A DNA stretch of 64,000 nucleotides from an uncultured Algibacter sp. (lineage in GTDB: Bacteria > Bacteroidota > Bacteroidia > Flavobacteriales > Flavobacteriaceae). The notes beneath the pieces were generated by a model that had not been told where the DNA came from, ran no database searches, and was given only the letters and a program-made list of their open reading frames with translations. The DNA lies in contig NZ_CANMAU010000001.1 in assembly GCF_947495925.1 (NCBI RefSeq), positions 702,550-766,549 on the forward strand, read 5' to 3'. Positions 26,773-35,851 of this stretch are shown here, in pieces. Each line of letters begins with the position of its first letter. Position 1 is the first letter of the stretch. Position numbers and translations under genes: made by a program.

Positions 26773-26923
26773 AGATTTTAAACTGGAATTAATACTTAAT
26801 TTTGTCCTCACAAAATAATTAAAAGATAGAAATATTTTCGGTGCAGAATTTCAAACCAGAAAAAATGTTCTCAAAACTATTTCCTCTTACAGATTACAGA
26901 TTAATGCTAATAAATATTTAAAA

Positions 26924-27913
26924 ATGAAAGTAGCTGTTGTTGGTGCCACTGGTATGGTAGGCGAAGTGATGTTAAAAGTTCTTGCAGAACGTAATTTTCC
27001 TGTAACTGAATTAATTCCAGTTGCTTCGGAAAGATCAGTTGGAAAAACATTAACCTACAAAGGAAACGATTACAAGGTTGTTGGATTAGAAACAGCAGTT
27101 TCTATGCGTCCAGATATCGCATTGTTTTCTGCAGGTGGAGATACTTCTTTAGAGTGGGCTCCTAAATTTGCTGAAGCCGGCACTACTGTTGTTGATAATT
27201 CTTCGGCTTGGAGAATGGATCCAACCAAGAAGTTAGTAGTTCCAGAAATAAATGCGAATGAGCTTACAAAAGCAGATAAAATTATAGCAAACCCTAATTG
27301 CTCCACCATTCAATTGGTTATGGCATTAGCACCACTTCATCAGGCCTATAATATGAAACGTGTTGTAGTTTCAACGTATCAATCGGTTTCTGGTACTGGT
27401 GTGAAAGCGGTTAGACAATTAGAGAATGAAATTGCTGGTGTTGAGGGAGAAATGGCTTACCCTTACCCAATTGGTAGGAACGCATTACCTCACTGTGATG
27501 TTTTTCAAGATAACGGGTACACTAAAGAGGAAATGAAATTAGCAAAAGAGCCTCAAAAAATATTGAATGACAGAACATTTTCAGTATCGGCCACAGCTGT
27601 TCGAATTCCTACTGCTGGTGGGCATTCAGAATCTGTAAATGTAGAATTTGAAAAGGATTTTGATTTATCTGATGTGCGTAAATTGTTAAGCCAAACTCCA
27701 GGAGTTGTTGTACAGGATAATACGGATACCAATACTTATCCTATGCCTATTTATGCGCATGACAAAGATGATGTTTTTGTTGGTAGAATAAGAAGAGATG
27801 AAACACAACCCAATACTTTAAACATGTGGATTGTTGCAGATAACTTGCGCAAAGGTGCTGCTACTAATACAATTCAAATTGCTGAATATTTAATTGAAAA
27901 TGAATTAGTATAG
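26924..27913 (+). CDS. asd: Aspartate-semialdehyde dehydrogenase
   Basis: A protein of 329 residues. The NADP loop is VVGATGMVGEVML, the catalytic Cys126 is in ANPNCSTIQLVMAL, and the substrate-binding stretch is RIPTAGGHSES. It reduces aspartyl phosphate to aspartate semialdehyde for lysine, threonine and meso-DAP. A candidate minus-7 element TAATTTTG is at 26797-26804, which leaves a long (about 115-nt) leader. A strong hairpin terminator follows. Confidence 0.95.
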   Translation: MKVAVVGATGMVGEVMLKVLAERNFPVTELIPVASERSVGKTLTYKGNDYKVVGLETAVSMRPDIALFSAGGDTSLEWAPKFAEAGTTVVDNSSAWRMDPTKKLVVPEINANELTKADKIIANPNCSTIQLVMALAPLHQAYNMKRVVVSTYQSVSGTGVKAVRQLENEIAGVEGEMAYPYPIGRNALPHCDVFQDNGYTKEEMKLAKEPQKILNDRTFSVSATAVRIPTAGGHSESVNVEFEKDFDLSDVRKLLSQTPGVVVQDNTDTNTYPMPIYAHDKDDVFVGRIRRDETQPNTLNMWIVADNLRKGAATNTIQIAEYLIENELV

Positions 27914-27941
27914 ACTATTAATTCTTAGCGTATTATATCCG

Positions 27942-27973
27942 AAACTCCTGTAAAACATACAGGAGTTTTTTGT
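27942..27973 (+). terminator. Rho-independent terminator after asd
   Basis: Stem AAACTCCTGT / ACAGGAGTTT with a short loop and TTTTTT tail. The tail is close to the promoter-like TATTTTTG at 27975-27982. Confidence 0.75.
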
Positions 27974-28089
27974 TTATTTTTGCAGCATTATAAACTTCAT
28001 CAATCATGACTAAATTAATAACCGATTTTTAACATCTTCTTTTAATCGCAGGAAGTAAAAACAACACTAACCAAACCAATACTATTACC

Positions 28090-30162
28090 GTGAATTACCC
28101 AGAAACTAAAACTGTTGACACCATAGATTCTTATTTTGGTGTTGAAGTAAAAGATCCATTCAGATGGCTTGAAGATGACAGAAGTGAAGACACAGAAAAC
28201 TGGGTAAAAGCACAAAACAAAGTCACTTATAACTATCTTGATCATATTCCTTTTAGAGCAGATTTAAAAGAACGCCTTTCAAATTTATGGGATTTTGAAA
28301 AAATAGGAGCTCCTTTTAAAGAAGGTGATTATACATATTTTGCTAAAAATGATGGTCTCCAAAATCAAAGTGTTTATTACAGAAAAAAAGGGAATACTGA
28401 CCCAGAACTATTTTTAGATCCAAATACGTTTTCCAAAGACGGCACAACTTCTCTAGGGCTATTAAAATTTTCAAAAAGTGGCAAAATATTAGCATATTCT
28501 ATTTCTGAAGGCGGTAGCGATTGGCGTAAAATACTAGTTATGGATGTTGAATCTAAAACAATTATTGAAGACACTATAGTTGATGCTAAATTTGGAACCA
28601 TTTCTTGGTATAAAGATGAAGGGTTTTATTATTCAAGTTATGATAAACCCAAAGGTAGTGAGCTCTCGGCAAAAACAGATCAACATAAAGTATATTATCA
28701 CAAACTTGGAACTAGTCAAGACGAAGATCAATTAATTTTTGGCGGAAAACCAGAAGAGAAGCACCGTTATATTACGGCAACAGTCACCGAAGATGATAGG
28801 TACCTCGTATTAACACCTAAAATATCAACATCTAAAAACAAGCTATTTATAAAAGATTTAACCCAACCTGAAAGTCTATTTATACCCATTTTAAATCATA
28901 CTAAAAGTGATACTTATTTACTCGACAATTCTGGTAGCAAATTATTTCTTGTAACTAACCTTAACGCTCCCAATAAAAAAGTTGTAACTGTCGATGCGTC
29001 AAATCCTACTTCAGAAAATTGGACAGATCTTATTCCAGAAACTGAACAGGTATTATCAGCTTCAACCGGGAGTGGCTATTTATATGCACATTACATGGTG
29101 GATGCTATTTCCAAAGTTATTCAATACAATTTTGATGGAACATTAGTAAGAGATATTAAACTACCAGGTTTAGGAACCGCTAGCGGATTTGGAACCAAGA
29201 AAGAAGAAAAAACAGATTATTTCTATTTCACAAATTACAATACACCATACAGTATTTTTAAATTCAATGCAGATTCAGGGCAAACCGATTTGTATTGGAA
29301 GCCGGAAATAGCCTTTGAGAGTAATGACTATGAAAGCAATCAAGTTTTCTATACCTCAGAAGATGGCACAAAAATTCCGATGATGATTACCCATAAGAAA
29401 GGTTTGAAACTCAATGGTAAAAACCCAACGATTCTTTATGGTTATGGTGGATTTAATATAAGCCTAACACCTGCATTCAGCGTAACCAATGCTGTTTGGA
29501 TGGAACAAGGTGGTGTTTTTGCGGTCCCAAATTTACGTGGAGGCGGAGAGTATGGTAAACAATGGCATGATGCAGGAACTAAACTTAAAAAACAAAATGT
29601 ATTTGATGACTTTATTGCGGCTGCAGAATATTTAATAAGTAATAATTATACATCTTCTGATTATTTGGCCCTTAGAGGAGGGTCTAACGGAGGCTTATTA
29701 GTTGGTGCTGTTATGACACAACGACCTCATTTAGCCAAGATCGCTTTACCCGCTGTAGGCGTTCTAGACATGTTACGTTATCACACCTTTACGGCAGGTG
29801 CTGGTTGGGCTTATGATTACGGGACTGCGGAAGAAGATAAAGCTATGTTTGAGTATCTTAAAGGTTATTCTCCTGTTCATAATGTGAAACCCAATATTGA
29901 ATATCCTGCTACCTTAATTACGACTGGAGATCATGATGATAGAGTTGTGCCAGCACATAGTTTTAAATTTGCGGCTGAATTACAAAGTAAACAGTCGGGA
30001 ACAAACCCTACCTTAATTCGTATCGAAACTGATGCAGGCCATGGAGCTGGAACACCAGTAAGTAAAACAATCGAGCAATATGCCGATATTTTCGGGTTTA
30101 CACTTTATAATATGGGGTTTGAGGTTCTGCCCAGTACAGTTACTGAAAAAATAAAAGATTAG
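28090..30162 (+). CDS. Prolyl oligopeptidase family serine peptidase (N-terminus disrupted)
   Basis: A protein of 690 residues from a GTG at 28090. The N-terminal part is the seven-bladed propeller beginning KDPFRWLEDDRSEDTENWV. The catalytic domain has Ser532 in GGSNGG, the acidic motif GDHDD at 613-617 and His651 in DAGHGAG, so the triad is complete. The frame continues upstream in register through GSKNNTNQTNTITV and a leader reading MTKLITDF-stop-HLLLIAGS from ATG 28006. A TAA at 28030-28032 interrupts what looks like a signal peptide, and the lipobox Cys may be Ser. The visible enzyme could be cytoplasmic, or the stop could be an assembly error. Confidence 0.85.
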   Translation: MNYPETKTVDTIDSYFGVEVKDPFRWLEDDRSEDTENWVKAQNKVTYNYLDHIPFRADLKERLSNLWDFEKIGAPFKEGDYTYFAKNDGLQNQSVYYRKKGNTDPELFLDPNTFSKDGTTSLGLLKFSKSGKILAYSISEGGSDWRKILVMDVESKTIIEDTIVDAKFGTISWYKDEGFYYSSYDKPKGSELSAKTDQHKVYYHKLGTSQDEDQLIFGGKPEEKHRYITATVTEDDRYLVLTPKISTSKNKLFIKDLTQPESLFIPILNHTKSDTYLLDNSGSKLFLVTNLNAPNKKVVTVDASNPTSENWTDLIPETEQVLSASTGSGYLYAHYMVDAISKVIQYNFDGTLVRDIKLPGLGTASGFGTKKEEKTDYFYFTNYNTPYSIFKFNADSGQTDLYWKPEIAFESNDYESNQVFYTSEDGTKIPMMITHKKGLKLNGKNPTILYGYGGFNISLTPAFSVTNAVWMEQGGVFAVPNLRGGGEYGKQWHDAGTKLKKQNVFDDFIAAAEYLISNNYTSSDYLALRGGSNGGLLVGAVMTQRPHLAKIALPAVGVLDMLRYHTFTAGAGWAYDYGTAEEDKAMFEYLKGYSPVHNVKPNIEYPATLITTGDHDDRVVPAHSFKFAAELQSKQSGTNPTLIRIETDAGHGAGTPVSKTIEQYADIFGFTLYNMGFEVLPSTVTEKIKD

Positions 30163-30181
30163 GATTCTATCTGATACATTT

Positions 30182-30215
30182 AAAAACACGCACGCATATA
30201 GCAGCGTGTTTTTTT
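30182..30215 (+). terminator. Rho-independent terminator after the prolyl oligopeptidase gene
   Basis: Stem AAAAACACGC / GCGTGTTTTT with a 12-nt loop, followed by T residues. Confidence 0.7.
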
Positions 30216-30219
30216 ATGC

Positions 30220-30227
30220 TATTTTTG
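30220..30227 (+). promoter_or_regulatory. Candidate minus-7 element for the ABC ATPase (TATTTTTG)
   Basis: TATTTTTG fits TAnnTTTG and ends 7 bp before the ATG at 30235, implying a nearly leaderless mRNA. It is tucked immediately after the preceding terminator. Confidence 0.4.
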
Positions 30228-30234
30228 CCACGCT

Positions 30235-31146
30235 ATGTTAAACGTAAAAAACCTCACCTTTTCATATAATAAAATTCCTGTTTTAAGCAACGTTTCCTTT
30301 AAAGCAAAAAAAGGAGAAAACATTGCCATTATTGGAGAAAGCGGATCTGGAAAGAGCACCTTATTAAAGGTTATTTATGGAGAATACGACTTAGACAATG
30401 GTCAGATCTTTTGGAACGACAATCGTATTTTAGGTCCAAAATTCAATCTTGTGGTGGGTTATGATTTTATGAAATACGTCGCTCAGGAGTTTGAATTAAT
30501 GCCTCCGCTTTCAGTGGAAGAAAACATAGGGAAGTTTCTCTCTAATTTTTATCCTGAAGAAAAAAAGAGACGTACTGCAGAACTTATTGAAGTTGTAGAA
30601 TTAACCGCTTTTTCAAAAACTAAAGTAAAAACGCTTAGTGGCGGTCAAAAACAACGTGTTGCTCTGGCTAGAGCATTAGCCAAAGCACCTGAAATTATAT
30701 TATTAGATGAACCTTTTAGTCATATTGATAATTTCAAAAAACAAAGCCTAAGACGAAGTGTTTTCAAATATCTAAAAGAAAAAAATATTACATGTATTGT
30801 TGCTACCCATGACAAAGAGGATGTTCTAGGATTGGCAGATAAAATGATTGTACTTCATGAACATAAAGTTCTTGCGCAAGATATGCCTCAGGTACTATTT
30901 AAAAACCCAAAAACTCCTTTAATCGCTTCTTTTTTTGGTGAGTTTAACATTATCAATAACGACATCGTTTATGCGCATCAATTACAAGTAGTACCTAAGT
31001 CAAACTTAAAAGCCATTATTATTAAATCTTATTACAAAGGCCATTATTATTTGATAGAGGCGAAAATCAATAACTCTAAAGTATTTTTTGAGCATCCAAC
31101 AGAACTAAAAAAAGATGCACTTGTATTTGTTGAAATTTCGAAATAA
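30235..31146 (+). CDS. ABC transporter ATP-binding protein
   Basis: A protein of 303 residues. Walker A GESGSGKST is at 34-42, the signature LSGGQKQRVALARALA is near 145, and Walker B is IILLDEP, with the downstream His switch in VATHDKEDV. A C-terminal TOBE-like beta domain (last ~90 residues) suggests an importer ATPase of the PotA/MalK type. No permease or binding protein is adjacent, so partners are elsewhere. Cytoplasmic, membrane-associated. The neighbouring RND gene is convergent with it. Confidence 0.85.
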   Translation: MLNVKNLTFSYNKIPVLSNVSFKAKKGENIAIIGESGSGKSTLLKVIYGEYDLDNGQIFWNDNRILGPKFNLVVGYDFMKYVAQEFELMPPLSVEENIGKFLSNFYPEEKKRRTAELIEVVELTAFSKTKVKTLSGGQKQRVALARALAKAPEIILLDEPFSHIDNFKKQSLRRSVFKYLKEKNITCIVATHDKEDVLGLADKMIVLHEHKVLAQDMPQVLFKNPKTPLIASFFGEFNIINNDIVYAHQLQVVPKSNLKAIIIKSYYKGHYYLIEAKINNSKVFFEHPTELKKDALVFVEISK

Positions 31147-31147
31147 G

Positions 31148-33403
31148 CTAATTGTCAAACTTCTTTAATAAAGCAGGCAAATAAAATATATCCGTAATTA
31201 ACGCGATACTCACAGTTACCGCACAAAGTAATCCAAAATCTCTCACAGAGGGTACAGCACTCGAACTGATAATTAAGAACCCTGCGACCAGTGCTATAGT
31301 TGTTGAAAACAAGGCGGTTCCGGTATATGTCATAGCGCTATTAATCCGTTTTTCTGAAGTTCCACTCACTCCTTTTACACGCTTATATTTGTAAACAAGG
31401 TGAATCGTATCATCCATGGCAATTCCAAGCATTATAGGGGTAATCATAGCCGTTGTTACATCTAACGGAATATCAAGCAAGCTCATAAAAATAGCTAGAA
31501 TCACCAACGGTAACACATTCGGAATCAAAACCAAAACAGTTGTTTTAAAATTTCTAATAAACACCCATAAACACAAAAACCCCACTAAAAAAGCTGCAAA
31601 AAAGGATTTAAACTGCGTTTCCAATATAAAATTATTGAGTTGCGCAAAAACTACCGCAAACCCATTAATTTTAAGATTATATTTTTTGGTGTCGAAAGTA
31701 CTTTCAAAATCTCGCTTAATATCTGCTAACATTTGCTCTAACTGCGAAGTTTTCATTTCTTTAAAACTAACGGTAATCCCAGCCGATTTAAAATCATCTG
31801 AAAACAGTTTAAAAAAACTATTATCATCACGATCTACAGAAGCTAATGCACGTTCTATATCATCTTGAGAAACACTAGATTGAATAAGGATAGGATTCCG
31901 TTTTTCTAAAAAAGACTTAATATCAATTATTGAAACAGGGGTTGCTATAAGCACATTTTTTTCTAGTTTTTTCTGAAATGTTTCTAAACGGGCCATCGCC
32001 TCTTTATTTAACATGGGCTTCCCTGAAACAGCGGAAATATCCAATTGAAGTCTAGAACTCGATTGAAGTTTAAGCTCCACATGTCTTAAATCCTGTTTAG
32101 CCTTTCCTTCAGCTAAAAGGTCTAACGAATTTGTGTCAATTTTCACTTGAAAAACAGCAAATACACCATAAAGCAAGACCAATGTAAACCCAAGTATAAT
32201 GGTATTTTTATATCTTGAAGTTAATTGGTTTAACCAATTAACAAATTGAGTTTGACTAATAACTTTAGAAGAAAATACAGGTTTCGATGTTTCAAAATTT
32301 TGAGGCATAAAACTAAAACCAATTATGGTAATCACATAAACTAAAAAGAAACTTAAGACTAAACCAATACAAGTAAAAACACCCATGTTTTTAAAAGCAG
32401 GTAAGGGCGATAAATACAAAGCAAAATAACCTACAAATGTAGTAAGAGTAGTATAAAAACAAGGTGTAAGGCTTTTTCGTATCACCAAAGTAATTAACCT
32501 AATTTTACTTATGTTATGTCCTTTTAACCCTTCTCTGTGGTATATATTTATAATATGTACCGCATCGCTTACGCTATACACCATAAGTATGGTAGGAATA
32601 AGCATTGATATCATATTCAAGGCAAAGCCCAAAGACGTAATTATGCCAAACAACAGTGTTATGGGAATAGCCACTGATAATAAGGACACCAGTAAATAGC
32701 CTTTACTTGGCAGTAAGAATAGCAGCATTAATGTAATAACAAGAACGGTTAATACACCAAATAACATACTCTCTTTATATATGCCTAAACTATAAGCTTC
32801 GTTTAAAACAGGAGGTCCTGTTAAATAATAATTTGAGTATGATTTTTCAATAATCGCTCTAATTTCACCAGCAATAATCTCCCGTTTAGATTCTATTAAT
32901 GGTGTTGGATTAAGTTGAATATAAAAGAATTGGTTTTTTAAATCTCTGGTTACAAGTTGATATGCAACACCTGGTAACTTGGCATAGAGACTTTTTAATG
33001 CTTTTTCACTTCTATTAGGATTGTATAACTCATTAAAAACAATTTTACCATTGGAGTAAATCGGATACCTTGCTTTGGCTAAACTAAATGATGCTTTGAC
33101 ATAAGAAAGTGAATCTATGGCTTTATGGAGATCTAGTAACTGTTTTTTTTCAGCAGTACCAATAGCATTACCAACAGGAAACATGGCAACAAAAATTTCG
33201 TCAGACCCAAATTCTTCTTGAAAATCTATATATGCTTTATAACTAGGATCATCTTCTAAAAACCAAATGGACAAAGAGTTATCAACACTAAGTTTTTTAA
33301 TAGTTTGCACACCTGAAATACCAAATAAAACAATCAATAATGAGATTATTAAAAGGCGATATTTAATGGTCGCCGTTATAATATATTCTAACTGTTTCAT
33401 CAA
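31148..33403 (-). CDS. RND/MMPL-family membrane exporter
   Basis: A protein of 751 residues with two copies of a large periplasmic loop and about 12 membrane helices. The first copy follows the opening membrane segment. Each half ends in the family pattern MISMLIPTILMVYSVSDAVH or MITPIMLGIAMDDTIHLVYK, which includes the acidic pore residues. These proteins (MMPL/SSD-like) export lipids or hydrophobic compounds by proton motive force. It stands alone without outer-membrane or adaptor partners nearby, followed on the same strand by a GreA-like protein. Confidence 0.85.
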   Translation of the reverse strand: MMKQLEYIITATIKYRLLIISLLIVLFGISGVQTIKKLSVDNSLSIWFLEDDPSYKAYIDFQEEFGSDEIFVAMFPVGNAIGTAEKKQLLDLHKAIDSLSYVKASFSLAKARYPIYSNGKIVFNELYNPNRSEKALKSLYAKLPGVAYQLVTRDLKNQFFYIQLNPTPLIESKREIIAGEIRAIIEKSYSNYYLTGPPVLNEAYSLGIYKESMLFGVLTVLVITLMLLFLLPSKGYLLVSLLSVAIPITLLFGIITSLGFALNMISMLIPTILMVYSVSDAVHIINIYHREGLKGHNISKIRLITLVIRKSLTPCFYTTLTTFVGYFALYLSPLPAFKNMGVFTCIGLVLSFFLVYVITIIGFSFMPQNFETSKPVFSSKVISQTQFVNWLNQLTSRYKNTIILGFTLVLLYGVFAVFQVKIDTNSLDLLAEGKAKQDLRHVELKLQSSSRLQLDISAVSGKPMLNKEAMARLETFQKKLEKNVLIATPVSIIDIKSFLEKRNPILIQSSVSQDDIERALASVDRDDNSFFKLFSDDFKSAGITVSFKEMKTSQLEQMLADIKRDFESTFDTKKYNLKINGFAVVFAQLNNFILETQFKSFFAAFLVGFLCLWVFIRNFKTTVLVLIPNVLPLVILAIFMSLLDIPLDVTTAMITPIMLGIAMDDTIHLVYKYKRVKGVSGTSEKRINSAMTYTGTALFSTTIALVAGFLIISSSAVPSVRDFGLLCAVTVSIALITDIFYLPALLKKFDN

Positions 33404-33432
33404 TACAATTTGTGCAACAATTTAACTAATCC

Positions 33433-33894
33433 TTACCATATTTTAGTTATTGTAAAAGTACTATTTCTAAATTGAACATGATTACCTACTGTTTTAGATA
33501 GTAATAATTTAGCTATAGGTGTTGATGCCGAAACAGCGTAAAATTTTACGCCTTTAACCATAATTTCTCCAGCACTTATGGCAATGAAATAATTTAAATT
33601 TGAAGTAAATACCACAGAACCAAGACCTACCTTCTCTAAAGATTTATCGATATCAATTTTAGAAAGTGTCTCTTTTACTTTTTGAATTTCTACCAATTGA
33701 TTACCAGCCTTTTCTCGTTCAAGATGTAGCATGGCTCTACCCGTTTCATACTTGTCTCCTGCACTACTTTTAGTTTCAGTGGTTAAGGATATTTGGATAT
33801 CTTTAATTGTCGATTTTATAGTTTCCAATCTACCTTCAACAAAAGCAGAACAAAAACGGTATAAGTCCTTTTTAGTATTTAAGTTTTCATTCAT
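33433..33894 (-). CDS. GreA/GreB C-terminal-domain-like protein with coiled coil
   Basis: A protein of 153 residues. The first ~85 residues are a helical, charged segment of coiled-coil type, with GDKYETGRAMLHLEREKAGN. The rest is a beta domain with GSVVFTSNLNYFIAISAG and SASTPIAKLLLSKTVGNHV, reminiscent of GreA/GreB C-terminal folds. Flavobacterial homologues are often labelled as 3-oxoacyl-ACP synthase, which I consider wrong because no thiolase motif is present. It overlaps the mtgA start by 1 bp. Confidence 0.65.
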   Translation of the reverse strand: MNENLNTKKDLYRFCSAFVEGRLETIKSTIKDIQISLTTETKSSAGDKYETGRAMLHLEREKAGNQLVEIQKVKETLSKIDIDKSLEKVGLGSVVFTSNLNYFIAISAGEIMVKGVKFYAVSASTPIAKLLLSKTVGNHVQFRNSTFTITKIW

Positions 33895-34574
33895 TAGTGT
33901 TTAGTAAAGTCTAAAGGACCAAAATAACCCATTTGCCTTACAATCCATACTTTTCTAGACTCAATGTAAGTTGTAGCTGGATTTGCCTTATATTTTCGCG
34001 GACTGGGCAAAATAGCAGCAATGGCAGCTGCTTCGTATTTTGTTAATTTTATGGCCTTTTTTTTAAACCAATTTTGAGATGCTAACTCTGCTCCATAAAT
34101 ACCATTTCCCATTTCAATACTATTCAAATAAACCTCAATGATTCGTTCTTTTGACCAAAATAACTCAATGAGAAATGTAAAATATATTTCAAAACCTTTC
34201 CTCAACCAGCTCCGATGTGGCCATAAAAAAACATTTTTAGCTGTTTGCTGACTTATAGTACTTGCCCCTTTTAATCGTTTTCCTTTTTTATTGTTATCAA
34301 TAGCCTTTTTAATAGCCCCGTAATCAAACCCATTATGATTTAAAAAATTTTGATCCTCACTACAAATAACAGCAAGTTGTAGGTCTTTAGAAATCTCACT
34401 TATGGAAACCCATTCATGTTTAATTATTTTAGGACTATCAGGCTCAAAATACCGAATTACCATTAACGGTGTAAGTGGTACAGGAACCCATCTAAATACA
34501 AGTACCAAGCCCACTGATAAAATTATAAACCAAAGAACTAGTTTGAACAAGAACTTAAAAAATCGTTTCAACAT
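33894..34574 (-). CDS. mtgA: Monofunctional biosynthetic peptidoglycan transglycosylase
   Basis: A protein of 226 residues with one N-terminal membrane helix (KLVLWFIILSVGLVLVF) and GT51 motifs: AVICSEDQNFLNHNGFD (catalytic Glu), KGASTISQQTAKNVFLW, and KERIIEVYLNSIEMGNGIYG. It polymerises lipid II without a transpeptidase domain, in the periplasm. It lies between the FAD oxidoreductase and the GreA-like gene, in one strand group. Confidence 0.95.
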   Translation of the reverse strand: MLKRFFKFLFKLVLWFIILSVGLVLVFRWVPVPLTPLMVIRYFEPDSPKIIKHEWVSISEISKDLQLAVICSEDQNFLNHNGFDYGAIKKAIDNNKKGKRLKGASTISQQTAKNVFLWPHRSWLRKGFEIYFTFLIELFWSKERIIEVYLNSIEMGNGIYGAELASQNWFKKKAIKLTKYEAAAIAAILPSPRKYKANPATTYIESRKVWIVRQMGYFGPLDFTKH

Positions 34575-35690
34575 TTATTCAATTAAGTTTGATAATTCCT
34601 GACCAATACTACTGCCAATTGCTACACCCATACCCCCAAGGCGCACGCCGCAATATACATTATTACTAAGCTGTTGTACAATTGCTTTTTTTTGATTTCC
34701 AATTCCCATAATTCCACTCCATCGATGCTCTACTTCAAATGTTGTATTGGGTAAAAGCGTTGTTCTTAATATCGTATCCAATCTATCTTGAATTAGCTTT
34801 GTCTGATTTAAAACAGTAGTTTCTTCTCCTTTAAAATCGAGGTTTCTGCCCCCTCCTAATAAAATACGATTATCAATATTTCTAAAGTAATAATAGCCTC
34901 TATCTAAATGAAACGTTCCTTTTATATGAAGATTTTCTATGGGTTTAGTTATTAAAACTTGAGCTCTAGCTGGCTTAACCGATTTATTTATTAATTGCGA
35001 TGCAAACCCATTAGTTGCAATAATTAATTTTGAAGTAGATATCTGAAATACATTGGTTTCTACTTTCACGGATTGAGACAATTCTAAAAAGCTTTTAACT
35101 TCAATAGCATTTAAAATTTTAATACCATTTGATTGTGTCTTCTGTAATAAAGCTTCCATCATGTAACCCGTATCAATCTGACCCTCAAATTGATTAAATA
35201 TATATTGTGGTTTTATGTGTTTGAAATTAAAAATGTTGTCTTTTAAGCTAAATAGTGAATCTCTAAATATAGGCTTGAGTAGTTTATTAATTCGCTCTTT
35301 ATTTGACAAACAATCCTCAAACAAATCATTATCACCCTTTGAAAACAACTCATACCCCCCTAACTGTTGATAATTTAAAGTTTTATCTCCCAAGGTTTGT
35401 CTTAATAATTTCAGTCCGTCTGAGCGTTTTTTAACTAATTGAAAAACCTCTTCTTCAGAATGCGTTTTTAAATCATCTAGCAATTCGCTTAAGCTACCAA
35501 AACATGCGAACCCTGCATTTTTGGTACTTGCCCCTTGTGGCAATAGGCCTTTTTCAAGTATTAAAATTTTTGACTTTGGGAAACGCTTTTTTAAGTCTAA
35601 GGCACAACTTAAGCCCACAATACCACTACCAACAATGCAGAAGTCAACATGAGATAACCATGATTTTATTTCCCAATAGGATAAATTCAT
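34575..35690 (-). CDS. FAD-dependent oxidoreductase (DAO family)
   Basis: A protein of 371 residues. The FAD-binding Rossmann start is DFCIVGSGIVGLSCALDLKK, then GLLPQGASTKNAGFACFG. The C-terminal part has HRWSGIMGIGNQKKAIVQQ and GVRLGGMGVAIGSSIGQ, the typical D-amino-acid oxidase/glycine oxidase pattern. The substrate cannot be named. No signal peptide. Cytoplasmic. The gene precedes mtgA with a 1-bp gap, as in one operon. Confidence 0.85.
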   Translation of the reverse strand: MNLSYWEIKSWLSHVDFCIVGSGIVGLSCALDLKKRFPKSKILILEKGLLPQGASTKNAGFACFGSLSELLDDLKTHSEEEVFQLVKKRSDGLKLLRQTLGDKTLNYQQLGGYELFSKGDNDLFEDCLSNKERINKLLKPIFRDSLFSLKDNIFNFKHIKPQYIFNQFEGQIDTGYMMEALLQKTQSNGIKILNAIEVKSFLELSQSVKVETNVFQISTSKLIIATNGFASQLINKSVKPARAQVLITKPIENLHIKGTFHLDRGYYYFRNIDNRILLGGGRNLDFKGEETTVLNQTKLIQDRLDTILRTTLLPNTTFEVEHRWSGIMGIGNQKKAIVQQLSNNVYCGVRLGGMGVAIGSSIGQELSNLIE

Positions 35691-35726
35691 AAAGCTAAGT
35701 TAGAATTTTAAATTGAAATTTTTACC

Positions 35727-35808
35727 GCGTTAGGGATTGAACGGCATGTTTGAAATCCCCGACGAAGAAGGGATTGCGTAGTGAAAGCCCGATCCTTTGG
35801 GTAATGCC
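35727..35808 (-). repeat. Dispersed intergenic repeat, copy C
   Basis: On the minus strand it begins GGCATTACCCAAAGGATCGG, then GGGCTTTC, and ends CAATCCCTAACGCGG. The two ends match copy A (9376-9464), while the middle has a different insert. It lies between accC and the FAD oxidoreductase, just beyond the accC terminator. Confidence 0.55.
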
Positions 35809-35839
35809 AAAAAAAACTCCGAAAAATTAATTTCGGAGT
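35809..35839 (-). terminator. Rho-independent terminator after accC
   Basis: On the minus strand the stem is ACTCCGAAA / TTTCGGAGT with a 6-nt loop, followed by eight T. It ends the fabH-accB-accC transcript and is directly followed by repeat copy C. Confidence 0.8.
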
Positions 35840-35851
35840 CTTTATTATTTA

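Noticed and set aside
33433..33894. 3-oxoacyl-ACP synthase annotation
   Set aside because: No thiolase fold motifs or Cys-His-Asn triad; the sequence looks GreA/GreB-like with a coiled-coil start.
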